This document shows positions 20,629-29,031 of a stretch of DNA of 63,957 bases, piece by piece. Origin of the DNA: Bradyrhizobium sp. Leo170 (lineage in GTDB: Bacteria; Pseudomonadota; Alphaproteobacteria; Rhizobiales; Xanthobacteraceae); NCBI RefSeq assembly GCF_004296405.1, contig NZ_PSRR01000010.1, forward strand, positions 1-63,957. The letters run 5' to 3'. How positions within the stretch are numbered: position 1 is the first letter of the stretch; every line of letters starts with the position of its first letter. The position numbers and the translations under genes are program-made. The notes under the pieces are model-generated. The model was given only the letters and a program-made list of their open reading frames with translations, was not told where the DNA came from and did no database searches.

Positions 20629-20775
20629 ATGGGTGAAGTCGTTCGATTTGTTCCAAAGGCTGAGCTCGAGCGGGCTCGGCTTATTCGAGAGGCGCGCGCG
20701 ATATACGACGCCATATTCCCGGCGGCCGATGAGGCCAGCTCACAACAGGGCGACGAGACGCCGCAACGTCGGTGA
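20629..20775 (+). CDS. Small conserved-looking hypothetical protein (48 aa)
   Basis: A 48-residue open frame beginning MGEVVRFVPKAELERARLI and ending in a polar, acidic/Gln-rich tail. The composition (amphipathic ERARLIREARAIYDAIF helix, then a disordered tail) is protein-like. My recollection is that similar small proteins occur in Bradyrhizobium, but no search was made. No strong ribosome-binding site is visible upstream. Function unknown. Confidence 0.55.
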   Translation: MGEVVRFVPKAELERARLIREARAIYDAIFPAADEASSQQGDETPQRR

Positions 20776-20853
20776 CTTTACCGTTCAAGACGGCCGCTGC
20801 TCGCGTGCATTGAGCGCTCGGGCAGCCTCGATCGAAATCTGCTTTGGCGCCGG

Positions 20854-20979
20854 CTACGATCCACGCGCTACGTTCGACGTTTCCCCGCGGCCGACCGCGA
20901 TGAGATCCGCTGCTCCAGTACCGAGAATTTCCTCGGCACGTTGCCCATCCCAGATCATATCGACCGTCATTGTGGTCAT
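20854..20979 (-). pseudogene. Possible remnant of an old-yellow-enzyme-type oxidoreductase
   Basis: A 41-codon frame contains AEEILGTGAADLIAVGRG. This resembles the C-terminal phosphate-binding segment of NADH:flavin oxidoreductases (AEEIL...GxADLIALGR), but nothing recognisable precedes or follows it. It lies in a 375-bp stretch (20776-21150) otherwise without a convincing gene. It is either a decayed gene end or chance similarity. Confidence 0.3.
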
Positions 20980-21104
20980 ACCTGCGCCCCCTCGGGTCGC
21001 GCGGAGGAAATACCTATGGAGCTCGCTCGACTACCAATCACCAGATGTCGCCGATCCCCCTTGAGTTCACTGGGAAACCAAGTGTAAAAGGACAACGACA
21101 AAAT

Positions 21105-21133
21105 AGAACATCGTTCTGCTGCACAGAACGATG
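21105..21133. promoter_or_regulatory. Inverted repeat, candidate IclR operator
   Basis: CATCGTTCTG (21109-21118) and CAGAACGATG (21124-21133) form a perfect 10-bp inverted repeat around CTGCA. The left arm is also part of a smaller palindrome, AGAACATCGTTCT (21105-21117). It ends 17 bp before the first start codon of an operon closed by an IclR gene, so it is the natural candidate for that regulator's operator. Confidence 0.55.
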
Positions 21134-21150
21134 GGTTGGAGGAATCGAGC

Positions 21151-21588
21151 GTGAACCCTGATGCGGCATCGACCGACCGGCCATCTGGCGCGTTCGACAA
21201 TCAGGTGGTCGAAGCGTTCAAGACCATTCCGGAATTGCTGTCGCGCGATGAGGAGCTGATCAGCCGCGGCCGGCTGCTTGATGTGGAGTGTCTGCTCGGA
21301 CCCACGGTGCAGCCCTTTCATGTGACCATTTGCGGCGGGCAAATTCTCGATATGACTCCCGCACCGGTGCTGATGCGGTCCTGGCGTTTCGCCTATCGCG
21401 CGACGCCGGCCGCATATCGCGCCTATTGGCAGGCGATGCCGCCGCCGGGCTGGCACGATCTGCTCGCGCTCACCAAGCGCGGGGAGGCGACGCTGGAAGG
21501 CGATCTGCATCCCTTCATGTCGCACCTGCAGTACTTCAAGGATCTCCTGGCGTTGCCGCGTGGCGGCGGTTTGGTGGGCGCGTCATGA
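21151..21588 (+). CDS. Hypothetical protein, possibly SCP2-like
   Basis: A 145-residue soluble protein with no signal peptide. GGAGG eight bases upstream selects the GTG start at 21151. The middle reads FHVTICGGQILDMTP and the end has GEATLEGDLHPFMSHLQYFK, a pattern (beta-rich segment with G-x2-I-x-D, then GD before a final helix) reminiscent of SCP2 sterol-carrier domains. It is translationally coupled (ATGA) to the alpha/beta hydrolase. It could bind the hydrophobic substrate of that hydrolase. Function not established. Confidence 0.65.
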   Translation: MNPDAASTDRPSGAFDNQVVEAFKTIPELLSRDEELISRGRLLDVECLLGPTVQPFHVTICGGQILDMTPAPVLMRSWRFAYRATPAAYRAYWQAMPPPGWHDLLALTKRGEATLEGDLHPFMSHLQYFKDLLALPRGGGLVGAS

Positions 21589-22442
21589 GTGGCTTTGTCG
21601 AACCGATCGTTGGACGCTACGTCCATGTCGAGATCGATGGCGAGATCAACCGCATCTATTTCGAGGAAAATGGCACCGGCATTCCCCTGGTCTGCCTGCA
21701 CACCGCCGGCTCCGATGCGCGGCAGTGGCGCCATTTGCTCATCGACGAAGAGTTCACGAAGCAATTCCGCATCATCGCGTTCGACATGCCCTGGCACGGC
21801 AAGTCGAATCCGCCGGACAGCCGATATGGCAACGAATACAGGCTGACGACCGCGACCTACACGGCCACCATCCGCGCCTTTTGCAGCGCCTTGAGGCTCG
21901 ATCGGCCTGTCGTGATGGGCTGCTCGATCGGGGGACGTATCGTCCTCAATCTTGCGATATCGCATGCCAGCGAGTTCCGCGCGCTGATCGGACTCGAGGC
22001 CGCCGACTTCCAGCAACCCTGGTACGACACGGCCTGGCTGAACCGGCCCGATGTCCATGGCGGCGAAGTCTGCGCCGCGCTGGTCTCCGGCCTGATCGCG
22101 CCGAACGGTCCGCAGGTCGCGCGCGACGAGACCATTTGGGGCTACAAGCAGGGCGGTCCCGGTATCTTCAAGGGCGATCTCTATTTCTACCGGGTCGACG
22201 GCGATCTGCGCGGCCGCGTCGGCCAGATCGATGTGCGCCAGTGCCCGCTCTATCTCTTGACCGGCGAATACGATTTCTCCTGCACGCCGGAGGACACGCT
22301 ACGTACTGCCGCAAGCATTCCAGGCGCCAAGGCCACGATCATGGAGCGGCTTGGCCATTTCCCGATGAGCGAGAATCCAGCGCAGTTCCGCGCCTATATC
22401 GCTCCAGTACTGCAGGACATCCTGAGCAGGCGGAATACTTGA
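21585..22442 (+). CDS. Alpha/beta hydrolase
   Basis: A 285-residue serine hydrolase. The oxyanion region is LVCLHTAGSDARQWRHL, the nucleophile elbow is GCSIGGRI (about residue 111), an acid residue lies in LLTGEYDFSCTPED and the catalytic His in ERLGHFPMSENP. This is the arrangement of carboxylesterase or enol-lactonase-like enzymes. The ATG at 21585 overlaps the stop of the preceding gene. The surrounding operon (binding protein, dehydrogenase, IclR) suggests ester or lactone catabolism; the substrate is unknown. Confidence 0.85.
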   Translation: MSGFVEPIVGRYVHVEIDGEINRIYFEENGTGIPLVCLHTAGSDARQWRHLLIDEEFTKQFRIIAFDMPWHGKSNPPDSRYGNEYRLTTATYTATIRAFCSALRLDRPVVMGCSIGGRIVLNLAISHASEFRALIGLEAADFQQPWYDTAWLNRPDVHGGEVCAALVSGLIAPNGPQVARDETIWGYKQGGPGIFKGDLYFYRVDGDLRGRVGQIDVRQCPLYLLTGEYDFSCTPEDTLRTAASIPGAKATIMERLGHFPMSENPAQFRAYIAPVLQDILSRRNT

Positions 22443-22462
22443 GTTAGGTAGGGAGCGTATTG

Positions 22463-23659
22463 ATGAAGTTGTGTTGGACGATTGTGGCCGTGCTGGCCGC
22501 GCAGGTGAGCGTCGCGTCGGCAGCCGATAACGTCATTCGGATCGGCGTGCTCAACGACCAATCCGGTGTGTTCGCCGACAATGGCGGCCGCGGCTCGATC
22601 GCCGCGGCGAAGCTCGCGGCGGAGGATTTCGGCAACGAAATTCTCGGCAAGAAGATCGAGATCATCACCGCCGATCACCAGAACAAGCCGGACATTGCCT
22701 CTGCCACCGCACGCAAATGGTTCGACAACGAAGGCGTCGATATGATCGCCGATGGCGCCGCATCCTCCGCGGGCTTTGCCATCCTGGAAATCGCGCGGCA
22801 GAAGAACAAGATCTTCGTCATCAGTGGGCCCGGCTCGTCCGACTTCACCGGAAAATCCTGCTCGCCGATCAGCTTTCACTTCAACTACGACACCTATGCG
22901 CTGTCGAAGCTGACCAGCGATGCGATCACGCGTGCCGGCGGCAAGACCTGGTACTTCGTCACGGCCGACTATGCGTTCGGCCATGCGTTGCAGCGTGACG
23001 CCACCAAGTTCATCGAGGCCGCCGGCGGCAAGGTGATCGGTTCGGCCGCACACCCGCTGGGCACCGCGGACTTCGCCTCGTTCCTGCTGCAGGCGCAAGG
23101 CTCCAAGGCCGATGTCGTCGGGCTCGCGACCTCGGGCGCGGACGTGCAGACCGCGATCAAGCAGGCCGGCGAGTTCGGCATCGTCGAGGGCGGGCAGAAG
23201 CTGGCCGGTCTCCTTGTGTTCATTACCGACGTCAACTCGCTCGGGCTGAAGGCGACGCAAGGCCTGCAGGTGACGACCTCGTTTTACTGGGACCTCAATG
23301 AGGAAACCCGCGCCTGGTCGAAGCGCTATGCGGCGTTGATGGACGGCAAGGTCGCGAGCATGGTTCAGGCCGGCGTCTATAGCGGCGTCCACCACTATCT
23401 CGCCGCGGTCAAGGCGGCCGGCACGACCGATACGGCCGCCGTTGCCGCCAAGATGCACGAGATGAAGGTCAACGACATGTACAACAAGGATGTCGCGGTC
23501 CGCCCTGATGGACGCGTGCTGCACACCATGTATCTGGTGCAGGTGAAGAAGCCGGAAGAATCCAAGTACAAATACGATTATTACAGGATCGTCAGCTCCA
23601 GGCCCGGCGAAGAAGTGTTCCGGCCCATGAACGAAGGCGGCTGTCCGCTGGTCAAGTGA
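22463..23659 (+). CDS. Liv-type ABC transporter substrate-binding protein (orphan)
   Basis: A 398-residue periplasmic protein with a short signal peptide (MKLCWTIVAVLAAQVSVASA) followed by NVIRIGVLNDQSGVFADNGG, the opening of the Peripla_BP_6 family. The ATG at 22463, behind GGTAGGGAG, is chosen over an upstream TTG. No permease or ATPase genes accompany it, so it must use a transporter from elsewhere. It sits in the IclR-controlled operon, implying that its ligand is the pathway substrate. Confidence 0.85.
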   Translation: MKLCWTIVAVLAAQVSVASAADNVIRIGVLNDQSGVFADNGGRGSIAAAKLAAEDFGNEILGKKIEIITADHQNKPDIASATARKWFDNEGVDMIADGAASSAGFAILEIARQKNKIFVISGPGSSDFTGKSCSPISFHFNYDTYALSKLTSDAITRAGGKTWYFVTADYAFGHALQRDATKFIEAAGGKVIGSAAHPLGTADFASFLLQAQGSKADVVGLATSGADVQTAIKQAGEFGIVEGGQKLAGLLVFITDVNSLGLKATQGLQVTTSFYWDLNEETRAWSKRYAALMDGKVASMVQAGVYSGVHHYLAAVKAAGTTDTAAVAAKMHEMKVNDMYNKDVAVRPDGRVLHTMYLVQVKKPEESKYKYDYYRIVSSRPGEEVFRPMNEGGCPLVK

Positions 23660-23722
23660 AGCTATCGAGACGGGCAGGCGTTCGCATCGGTCGCCGCCCC
23701 AAAGTGTGAGGAGAATGCCTGC

Positions 23723-24607
23723 ATGACAGGGACAATCGGTTTCATCGGTCTTGGCGTCATGGGCGAGCCGATCTGCCGCAATCTGGTGCGCAAAAGCGGA
23801 CGGAAAGTGCTGGCGTTCGACCTTGCGGCGGAGCCGCTGGCGCGGATCGTCGCCGATGGCGCCGCGGCCGCCGGATCGGTTGCTGATGTCGTCAGCGGCA
23901 GCGAGGTCACCTTCACCTGCCTGCCGAGCGCAAACCATGTGTCATCGGCCTTCGAGGGCGGCATCGCGCAGTCGATCCGAAGCGGTCAGACCGTGATCGA
24001 CCTCGGTACCTCCGAGGTCGGCATGACCCGCGAGTTTGCGCGGCGGCTGGCGGAAAAGGGTGCGCTGTGGATCGACGCGCCGATCGCGCGCACCCGCCAG
24101 GCGGCGCAGGAGGGTACGCTCAGCGTGATGGTCGGCGCGACGGCCGATGCGTTTGCCAAGGTCGAGCCGCTGATCCGCCATTTCGCCACCGACGTCACGC
24201 TCTGCGGCGGCACCGGCGCCGGACAGGTGACGAAGATCCTGAACAACATGGTGTTGTTCGAGACAGTCAATGCATTGGCGGAAGCTGTTGCGATTGCGAG
24301 CCACAGCGGCGTCGAACCAAGACTGCTGCTGGAAACCCTGTCCAAAGGATCGGCGGACAGTTTTGCGCTCCGCAACCACGGCATGAAGGCGATCGTTGCG
24401 AAGGAATTTCCGCTGCGCGCGTTCTCGACCGAATATGCGCTGAAGGACCTGACCTATGCGCTGGAGCTGGGAGGGCAGGCCGGCCTGAACCTGCGGGGCG
24501 CGGCGCTCATGCGCAGCATTTTCGAGGAGACGATCGACAAGGGGATGGGCGATGCGTACTTTCCCGTCATCGCCAAACTGATCGATCCGGCCGGCTTCTC
24601 CAAATAG
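23723..24607 (+). CDS. NAD(P)-dependent beta-hydroxyacid dehydrogenase
   Basis: A 294-residue enzyme of the 3-hydroxyisobutyrate dehydrogenase/6-phosphogluconate dehydrogenase-like family. The N-terminal Rossmann motif is IGFIGLGVMGEPIC, the substrate-binding segment is WIDAPIARTRQAAQEGTLSV and the catalytic Lys lies in GAGQVTKILNNM (about residue 170). The usual DAPVSGG is replaced here by DAPIARTRQAA, so the substrate may be atypical. It follows the binding-protein gene and precedes the IclR gene in one operon. Confidence 0.87.
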   Translation: MTGTIGFIGLGVMGEPICRNLVRKSGRKVLAFDLAAEPLARIVADGAAAAGSVADVVSGSEVTFTCLPSANHVSSAFEGGIAQSIRSGQTVIDLGTSEVGMTREFARRLAEKGALWIDAPIARTRQAAQEGTLSVMVGATADAFAKVEPLIRHFATDVTLCGGTGAGQVTKILNNMVLFETVNALAEAVAIASHSGVEPRLLLETLSKGSADSFALRNHGMKAIVAKEFPLRAFSTEYALKDLTYALELGGQAGLNLRGAALMRSIFEETIDKGMGDAYFPVIAKLIDPAGFSK

Positions 24608-24622
24608 GAGATACGAGACACC

Positions 24623-25378
24623 ATGCGTTCGCCCGGCGTCGCCGCCGTCGACCGTGCGCTCACCATCCTGGGGGCGTTCGAGGAAAAACCAGAGCCGATG
24701 AGCCTCGCCGAGCTCTCCCGGCATACCGGGATGTACAAAAGCACGCTGCTGCGGCTGATGACCTCGCTGCAGGAATTCGGCTATCTCGTGCAGCTCCCCG
24801 AGGGCCGCTACCATCTCGGGCCGACGCCGTTCCGATTGGGCGCGATCTATCAGCGCGCCAACAATCTGCATGACCAGGTGATGCCGGTCCTGAGGCAACT
24901 GGTGGCCGCGGGCACGGAAAGTCCGTCGTTCCACGTTCGGCATGACGGCAAGCGCCGCCTGTGCGTCTTTCGCATCGATTCCCAGCATTCGACGCTCGAC
25001 CGCGTCGAGGCCGGCATGCTGCTGCCGCTCGACCGCGGCGCCGCGGGACGAGTCATCCTGGCGTTCGATGGCGAGAACGGCGAGGCCTATGATCGTATCA
25101 GGAGGGGCGCGATTGCGGTTTCGTTCGGCGAGCGCGACCCGGACTGTGCCGGCATTGCCTGTCCGGTGTTCGGACCGAACGGGAAGCTCGTCGGCGCGCT
25201 GTCGCTGTCCGGCCCCAAGCCGCGCTTCACCAAGGACAGCATCAAGACGATGTCATCGCTGCTGTCGCAAGCGGCGGCACGGCTGACGCGGTCGCTTGGC
25301 GGACCGACTGAACTCCTGGATCGCGTTGCTCCGCCGCTCGAGGGGACGGCGCGCTCGCCGCGGCGGGCAAGGAAATAG
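24623..25378 (+). CDS. IclR family transcriptional regulator
   Basis: A 251-residue regulator with an N-terminal winged helix (SLAELSRHTGMYKSTLLRLM) and a C-terminal IclR effector domain (RVEAGMLLPLDRGAAGRVIL, CAGIACPVFGPNGKLVGALS). It is the last gene of the operon that begins at 21151, and the perfect inverted repeat at the operon's promoter is its likely target. The effector is presumably a pathway intermediate. Confidence 0.88.
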   Translation: MRSPGVAAVDRALTILGAFEEKPEPMSLAELSRHTGMYKSTLLRLMTSLQEFGYLVQLPEGRYHLGPTPFRLGAIYQRANNLHDQVMPVLRQLVAAGTESPSFHVRHDGKRRLCVFRIDSQHSTLDRVEAGMLLPLDRGAAGRVILAFDGENGEAYDRIRRGAIAVSFGERDPDCAGIACPVFGPNGKLVGALSLSGPKPRFTKDSIKTMSSLLSQAAARLTRSLGGPTELLDRVAPPLEGTARSPRRARK

Positions 25379-25391
25379 CGCGGAGCGTTCG

Positions 25392-26072
25392 CTACTGCTT
25401 CTGCAGAAGTTTCAAGCGGCAGCGCAGCGCTTCCCTGATATGGGCGCGCGCCAATTTCTCCGCCTTGTCGCCGTCGCGGGCGGCAATCGCGCTGATGATG
25501 GCCCGATGTTCCCTACGGCTGGTCGAGGGGCGGCCGGTCACGGAGAAGGTGGTGGGGCCGAGCAGCGCAATCCAGTCCTGCAGCTCCCTGGAGGCACCAT
25601 CGAGATAGCGATTGCGGGCAGCGCGGCAGATCGCTTCATGGAAGGCGCGGTTGAGCTCTGCCATCTCCGTGGGATCGTCGGGGTGTTCCGCAAAGGCCTG
25701 CTCGATATCCGTCAGGGCATCGATCTCGGGCCGTGAGGCGTGTTCGGCGGCAAGCCGGGCGGCCGCGCCTTCCAGGATCTCGCGCATGGTATAGAGCTCG
25801 AGCACTTCGCCGACATCGAGGCTGCGGACGATCAGCCCGCGGCCGCCCGCCGGCGCCACGAAGCCGCGCTCCGCAAGCCGGCCCAGCGCCTCGCGCACCG
25901 GGGTGCGGCTGACCTTCAGCCGCTGCGCAACTTCCTCTTCCCGCAGCCGGTCTCCGGCCCGATAGGCTCCCGCCTTCAGCGCCTCGCACAATGAGCGGAA
26001 CACGGCTTCCCCGAGCTGAACGCCGGAGCCGCGCGAAATCGATCCGATCGCCTTGTTCGGCCGCTTTGCCAT
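25392..26072 (-). CDS. GntR family (FCD) regulator, likely tcu repressor
   Basis: A 226-residue protein with an N-terminal winged helix (EEVAQRLKVSRTPVREALGRL) and an FCD helical domain (ELNRAFHEAIC, REHRAIISAI) that usually binds a carboxylic acid through a metal. The ATG at 26072 behind GGAGGCAGG is preferred to an upstream one at 26108. It is divergent from tcuA, with a perfect TTTGTATACAAA palindrome in the gap. In Salmonella the tcu regulator is a LysR protein, so a GntR regulator here is a replacement. Confidence 0.87.
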   Translation of the reverse strand: MAKRPNKAIGSISRGSGVQLGEAVFRSLCEALKAGAYRAGDRLREEEVAQRLKVSRTPVREALGRLAERGFVAPAGGRGLIVRSLDVGEVLELYTMREILEGAAARLAAEHASRPEIDALTDIEQAFAEHPDDPTEMAELNRAFHEAICRAARNRYLDGASRELQDWIALLGPTTFSVTGRPSTSRREHRAIISAIAARDGDKAEKLARAHIREALRCRLKLLQKQ

Positions 26073-26137
26073 CCTGCCTCCGGTCGCAGGCGCATTAATC
26101 CCATGCAAAGACGGCGCTTGCGGCGCTTATATATATC

Positions 26138-26149
26138 TTTGTATACAAA
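26138..26149. promoter_or_regulatory. GntR-type operator palindrome
   Basis: TTTGTATACAAA is a perfect 12-bp palindrome containing the TNGTNNNACNA pattern of FadR/FCD-type operators. It sits between the divergent GntR gene and tcuA, 64 bp before the tcuA start. Confidence 0.75.
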
Positions 26150-26212
26150 AAGGACAATGGTGCAGGCATCCCGGAAAGCGCCGAAAATGGCCTTTCTCGG
26201 TTGGGCAGAGGA

Positions 26213-27604
26213 ATGAACAGCAAATACGACGTGCTGGTGATCGGTGGCGGCAATGCGGCCCTGTGCGCGGCGATCAGTGCGCGGCGTGCCGGCGCCTCCG
26301 TGCTGGTGCTCGAGGGGGCGCCAAAATTCTACCGCGGCGGCAATACCCGCCACACACGCAACATGCGCTGCGCCCATGACGCGGCGACCGAGATCCTTAC
26401 CGGCCCCTATACCGAGGAGGAGTTCTGGAAAGACCTGCTGCTCGTGACCGGCGGCCAGACCGACGAGGAACTTGCCAGGTTCATGATCCACGAGTCCAAG
26501 GACATCCTGAACTGGATCGTGGAACAGGGCGTGCGCTGGCAGCCCTCGCTCGGCGGCACGCTCAGCCTCGGCCGCACCAATTCATTCTTCCTCGGCGGCG
26601 GCCGTGCGATGCTGAACGCGCTCTATCTTACGGCGGAACGGCTCGGCGTCGAGATCCGCTACGACGCCGAAGTCGTCGATCTCAGGATCGAAGACGGCAT
26701 GTTCCTCTCGGCCGAGCTGAAGCAGCCGATCGACGGCGCGACCGAGATGCGCGCCGCGGCGCTGGTTGCGGCCGCCGGCGGTTTCGAAGCGAATATCGAA
26801 TGGCTGAAGGAATATTGGGGCGAGGCCGCCGACAATTTCCTGATTCGCGGCACGCCCTATAATCGCGGCTCGATCCTGAAGATGCTGCTGGCCAAAGGCG
26901 TGCAGGAGGTCGGCGATCCCACCCAGTGCCACGCCGTGGCGATCGACGCCCGCGCGCCGAAATTCGACGGCGGCATCATCACACGACATGACTCCGTCGT
27001 GTTCGGCATTGTCGTCAACAAGCATGCGGAGCGCTTCTACGACGAGGGCGAGGACATCTGGCCGAAGCGCTATGCGATCTGGGGCCGGCTGGTCGCCGCG
27101 CAGCCCGACCAGATCGCCCATATCATTTTCGATTCAACCGTCGTGACCAGCTTCATGCCGACGCTGTTCCCGCCGATCGCCGGCGCCACGATCGCTGAGC
27201 TTGCCGGCAAGCTCGAGCTTGATCCAACGGCGCTGGAAAAGACCATCACCGAGTTCAATGCCGCGGTGCGGCCCGGCACCTTCGATCACACCATCCTCGA
27301 TGATTGCCGCACCGAAGGCATCACGCCGCCGAAGACGCATTGGGCGCGCCGGATCGAGACGCCGCCCTATCTCGCCTATCCGGTGCGGCCCGGCATCACC
27401 TTCACCTATCTCGGCACGCGCGTGAACAGGCAGGCGCGGATGCTGATGAAGGATGGAAAACCTTCCGCCAACATGTTCGCGGCCGGCGAGATCATGGCCG
27501 GCAATGTGCTGGGACGCGGCTATGCCGCCGGCATCGGCATGACCATCGGCAGCGTGTTCGGCCGGATCGCAGGACGGGAAGCGGCAAAGAATGCACGGAA
27601 CTAG
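26213..27604 (+). CDS. tcuA: FAD-dependent tricarballylate dehydrogenase TcuA
   Basis: A 463-residue flavoprotein of the fumarate reductase/succinate dehydrogenase group. The ADP-binding motif is VLVIGGGNAALCAAISARRAG, followed by YRGGNTRHTRNMRCAH, typical of TcuA. The C-terminal FAD region is FAAGEIMAGNVLGRGYAAG. Known TcuA oxidises tricarballylate to cis-aconitate and passes electrons to TcuB. AGAGGA precedes the ATG at 26213. It overlaps tcuB by 14 nt. A different tricarboxylate or related acid cannot be excluded. Confidence 0.82.
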   Translation: MNSKYDVLVIGGGNAALCAAISARRAGASVLVLEGAPKFYRGGNTRHTRNMRCAHDAATEILTGPYTEEEFWKDLLLVTGGQTDEELARFMIHESKDILNWIVEQGVRWQPSLGGTLSLGRTNSFFLGGGRAMLNALYLTAERLGVEIRYDAEVVDLRIEDGMFLSAELKQPIDGATEMRAAALVAAAGGFEANIEWLKEYWGEAADNFLIRGTPYNRGSILKMLLAKGVQEVGDPTQCHAVAIDARAPKFDGGIITRHDSVVFGIVVNKHAERFYDEGEDIWPKRYAIWGRLVAAQPDQIAHIIFDSTVVTSFMPTLFPPIAGATIAELAGKLELDPTALEKTITEFNAAVRPGTFDHTILDDCRTEGITPPKTHWARRIETPPYLAYPVRPGITFTYLGTRVNRQARMLMKDGKPSANMFAAGEIMAGNVLGRGYAAGIGMTIGSVFGRIAGREAAKNARN

Positions 27605-28697
27605 GACATTGCAGGAAGCCGATCGTCTGATGACGGTCTGCAATTCGTGTCGCTATTGCGAGGGATTGTGCGCGGTATTCCCCGCGATGGAGATGCGCCG
27701 CTCGTTCTCCGACGGCGACCTCAACTATCTCGCCAATCTCTGCCATGCCTGCGGCGCCTGCTACGTCGACTGCCAGTTCTCGCCGCCGCACGAATTCAAC
27801 GTCAATGTGCCGAAGACGCTGGCGGTGGCGCGCGCCGAATCCTATGCCGCCTACGCCTGGCCGCGCGCGCTGTCCGGTATGTTCGCACGCAACGGGCTCG
27901 TCATCAGCCTGATTGCCGCGTTCAGCATGGCCGCTTTCATTCTCGGCTTTGCCGCGTTCAACGATCCGACGCTGCTCTTCGGCGTCCACACCGGCCCCGG
28001 CGCCTTCTACAGACTGATGCCGCACAATGCGATGGCGGCACTGTTCGGTGCGGCCTTCCTCTATGCCATCCTGGCCCTCATCATGAGCGTGCGCGCGTTC
28101 TGGCGCGACATTGGCGAGCCGATCAGTGGCCGCGCCGATGGCGGCTCGATCTTCCAGGCGATCCGCGATGCCGGCGAGCTGCGCTATCTCCATGGCGGCG
28201 GGGTCGGCTGCTACAATGAGGATGATCGGCCGACCGACCGGCGCAAGCTCTATCACCATCTCACCTTCTACGGCTTTCTGCTCTGCTTCGCGGCGACGTC
28301 GGTTGCCACGCTCTATCACTACCTCCTGGGACGTGAGGCGCCCTATGCGTGGTGGGACCTGCCGGTCGTGCTCGGCTCGCTCGGCGGCATCGGTCTGATC
28401 GTCGGGCCGATCGGGTTGTTGCTCGCGAAAGCCCAGCGCGATCCCGCGCTGCTCGATGATACCAGCTATGGTATGGATGTCGGCTTCATCGCCATGCTGT
28501 TCCTGACGGGCGTCACCGGAATGGCGCTGCTGGTGTTGCGTGCGACGCCGGCCATGGGACCGCTGCTCGCGCTGCACCTCGGCGCCGTGTTCGCGCTGTT
28601 CATCACCATGCCCTATGGCAAGTTCGTCCACGGCATCTACCGCTTCGCCGCGCTGGTGCGTTACGCGCAGGAGCGGCGCGACGGCTTGAATGGTTAG
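27591..28697 (+). CDS. tcuB: TcuB/CitB-type iron-sulfur membrane electron carrier
   Basis: A 368-residue protein. Two Cys clusters near the N-terminus, CNSCRYCEGLC and CHACGACYVDC, are ferredoxin-like [4Fe-4S] sites. They are followed by about six hydrophobic segments from residue 100 onward. TcuB reoxidises the TcuA flavin and delivers electrons to the membrane quinone pool. The start lies inside the tcuA 3' end (14-nt overlap). The citrate-type transporter TcuC of enteric bacteria is not in the neighbourhood. Confidence 0.82.
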   Translation: MHGTRTLQEADRLMTVCNSCRYCEGLCAVFPAMEMRRSFSDGDLNYLANLCHACGACYVDCQFSPPHEFNVNVPKTLAVARAESYAAYAWPRALSGMFARNGLVISLIAAFSMAAFILGFAAFNDPTLLFGVHTGPGAFYRLMPHNAMAALFGAAFLYAILALIMSVRAFWRDIGEPISGRADGGSIFQAIRDAGELRYLHGGGVGCYNEDDRPTDRRKLYHHLTFYGFLLCFAATSVATLYHYLLGREAPYAWWDLPVVLGSLGGIGLIVGPIGLLLAKAQRDPALLDDTSYGMDVGFIAMLFLTGVTGMALLVLRATPAMGPLLALHLGAVFALFITMPYGKFVHGIYRFAALVRYAQERRDGLNG

Positions 28698-28716
28698 GCG
28701 AATCAAGGAGGGCGAG

Positions 28717-29022
28717 ATGTTGACCATCACCGCGATCATCCGGGCCAAGAAGGGCCATGAGGCCGCCATGCGTCAGGCGCTGCTCGAAGTCGCAGCGAGC
28801 GTTCGAGCGAACGAAACGACGACTGTCGGCTATCACATATCGCAGGACACGACGGATCCGTGCGTGTTCACGACCTACGAACGCTACGTCGATCGCGCGG
28901 CGATGGATCGGCATAACAACTCCGAAGCCGTCCTCCGCTTCTTCGGCGTAGCCAAACCCATCATTGACGGCGAGGTAACGCTGGTCGCCGGCACGGAAAT
29001 TTCCACCAAGTCGAACGAATAG
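28717..29022 (+). CDS. Putative quinol monooxygenase (ABM domain)
   Basis: A 101-residue ferredoxin-like alpha+beta protein of the antibiotic biosynthesis monooxygenase superfamily. It opens LTITAIIRAKKGHEAAMRQAL and has the family EFRYVD-type motif as YERYVDRAAMDRHNNSE. AAGGAGGGCGAG precedes the ATG at 28717. Proteins of this fold often dimerise and oxidise quinols or act on reactive carbonyls without a cofactor. It is 19 bp after tcuB and probably in that operon; its role there is unknown. Confidence 0.75.
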   Translation: MLTITAIIRAKKGHEAAMRQALLEVAASVRANETTTVGYHISQDTTDPCVFTTYERYVDRAAMDRHNNSEAVLRFFGVAKPIIDGEVTLVAGTEISTKSNE

Positions 29023-29031
29023 GTTTAAAAT

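Noticed and set aside
20633..21064. 143-residue rightward frame
   Set aside because: It overlaps the 48-aa frame and reads as Arg/Pro/Ser-rich sequence without a domain; its 5' part is the shadow of the 48-aa protein.
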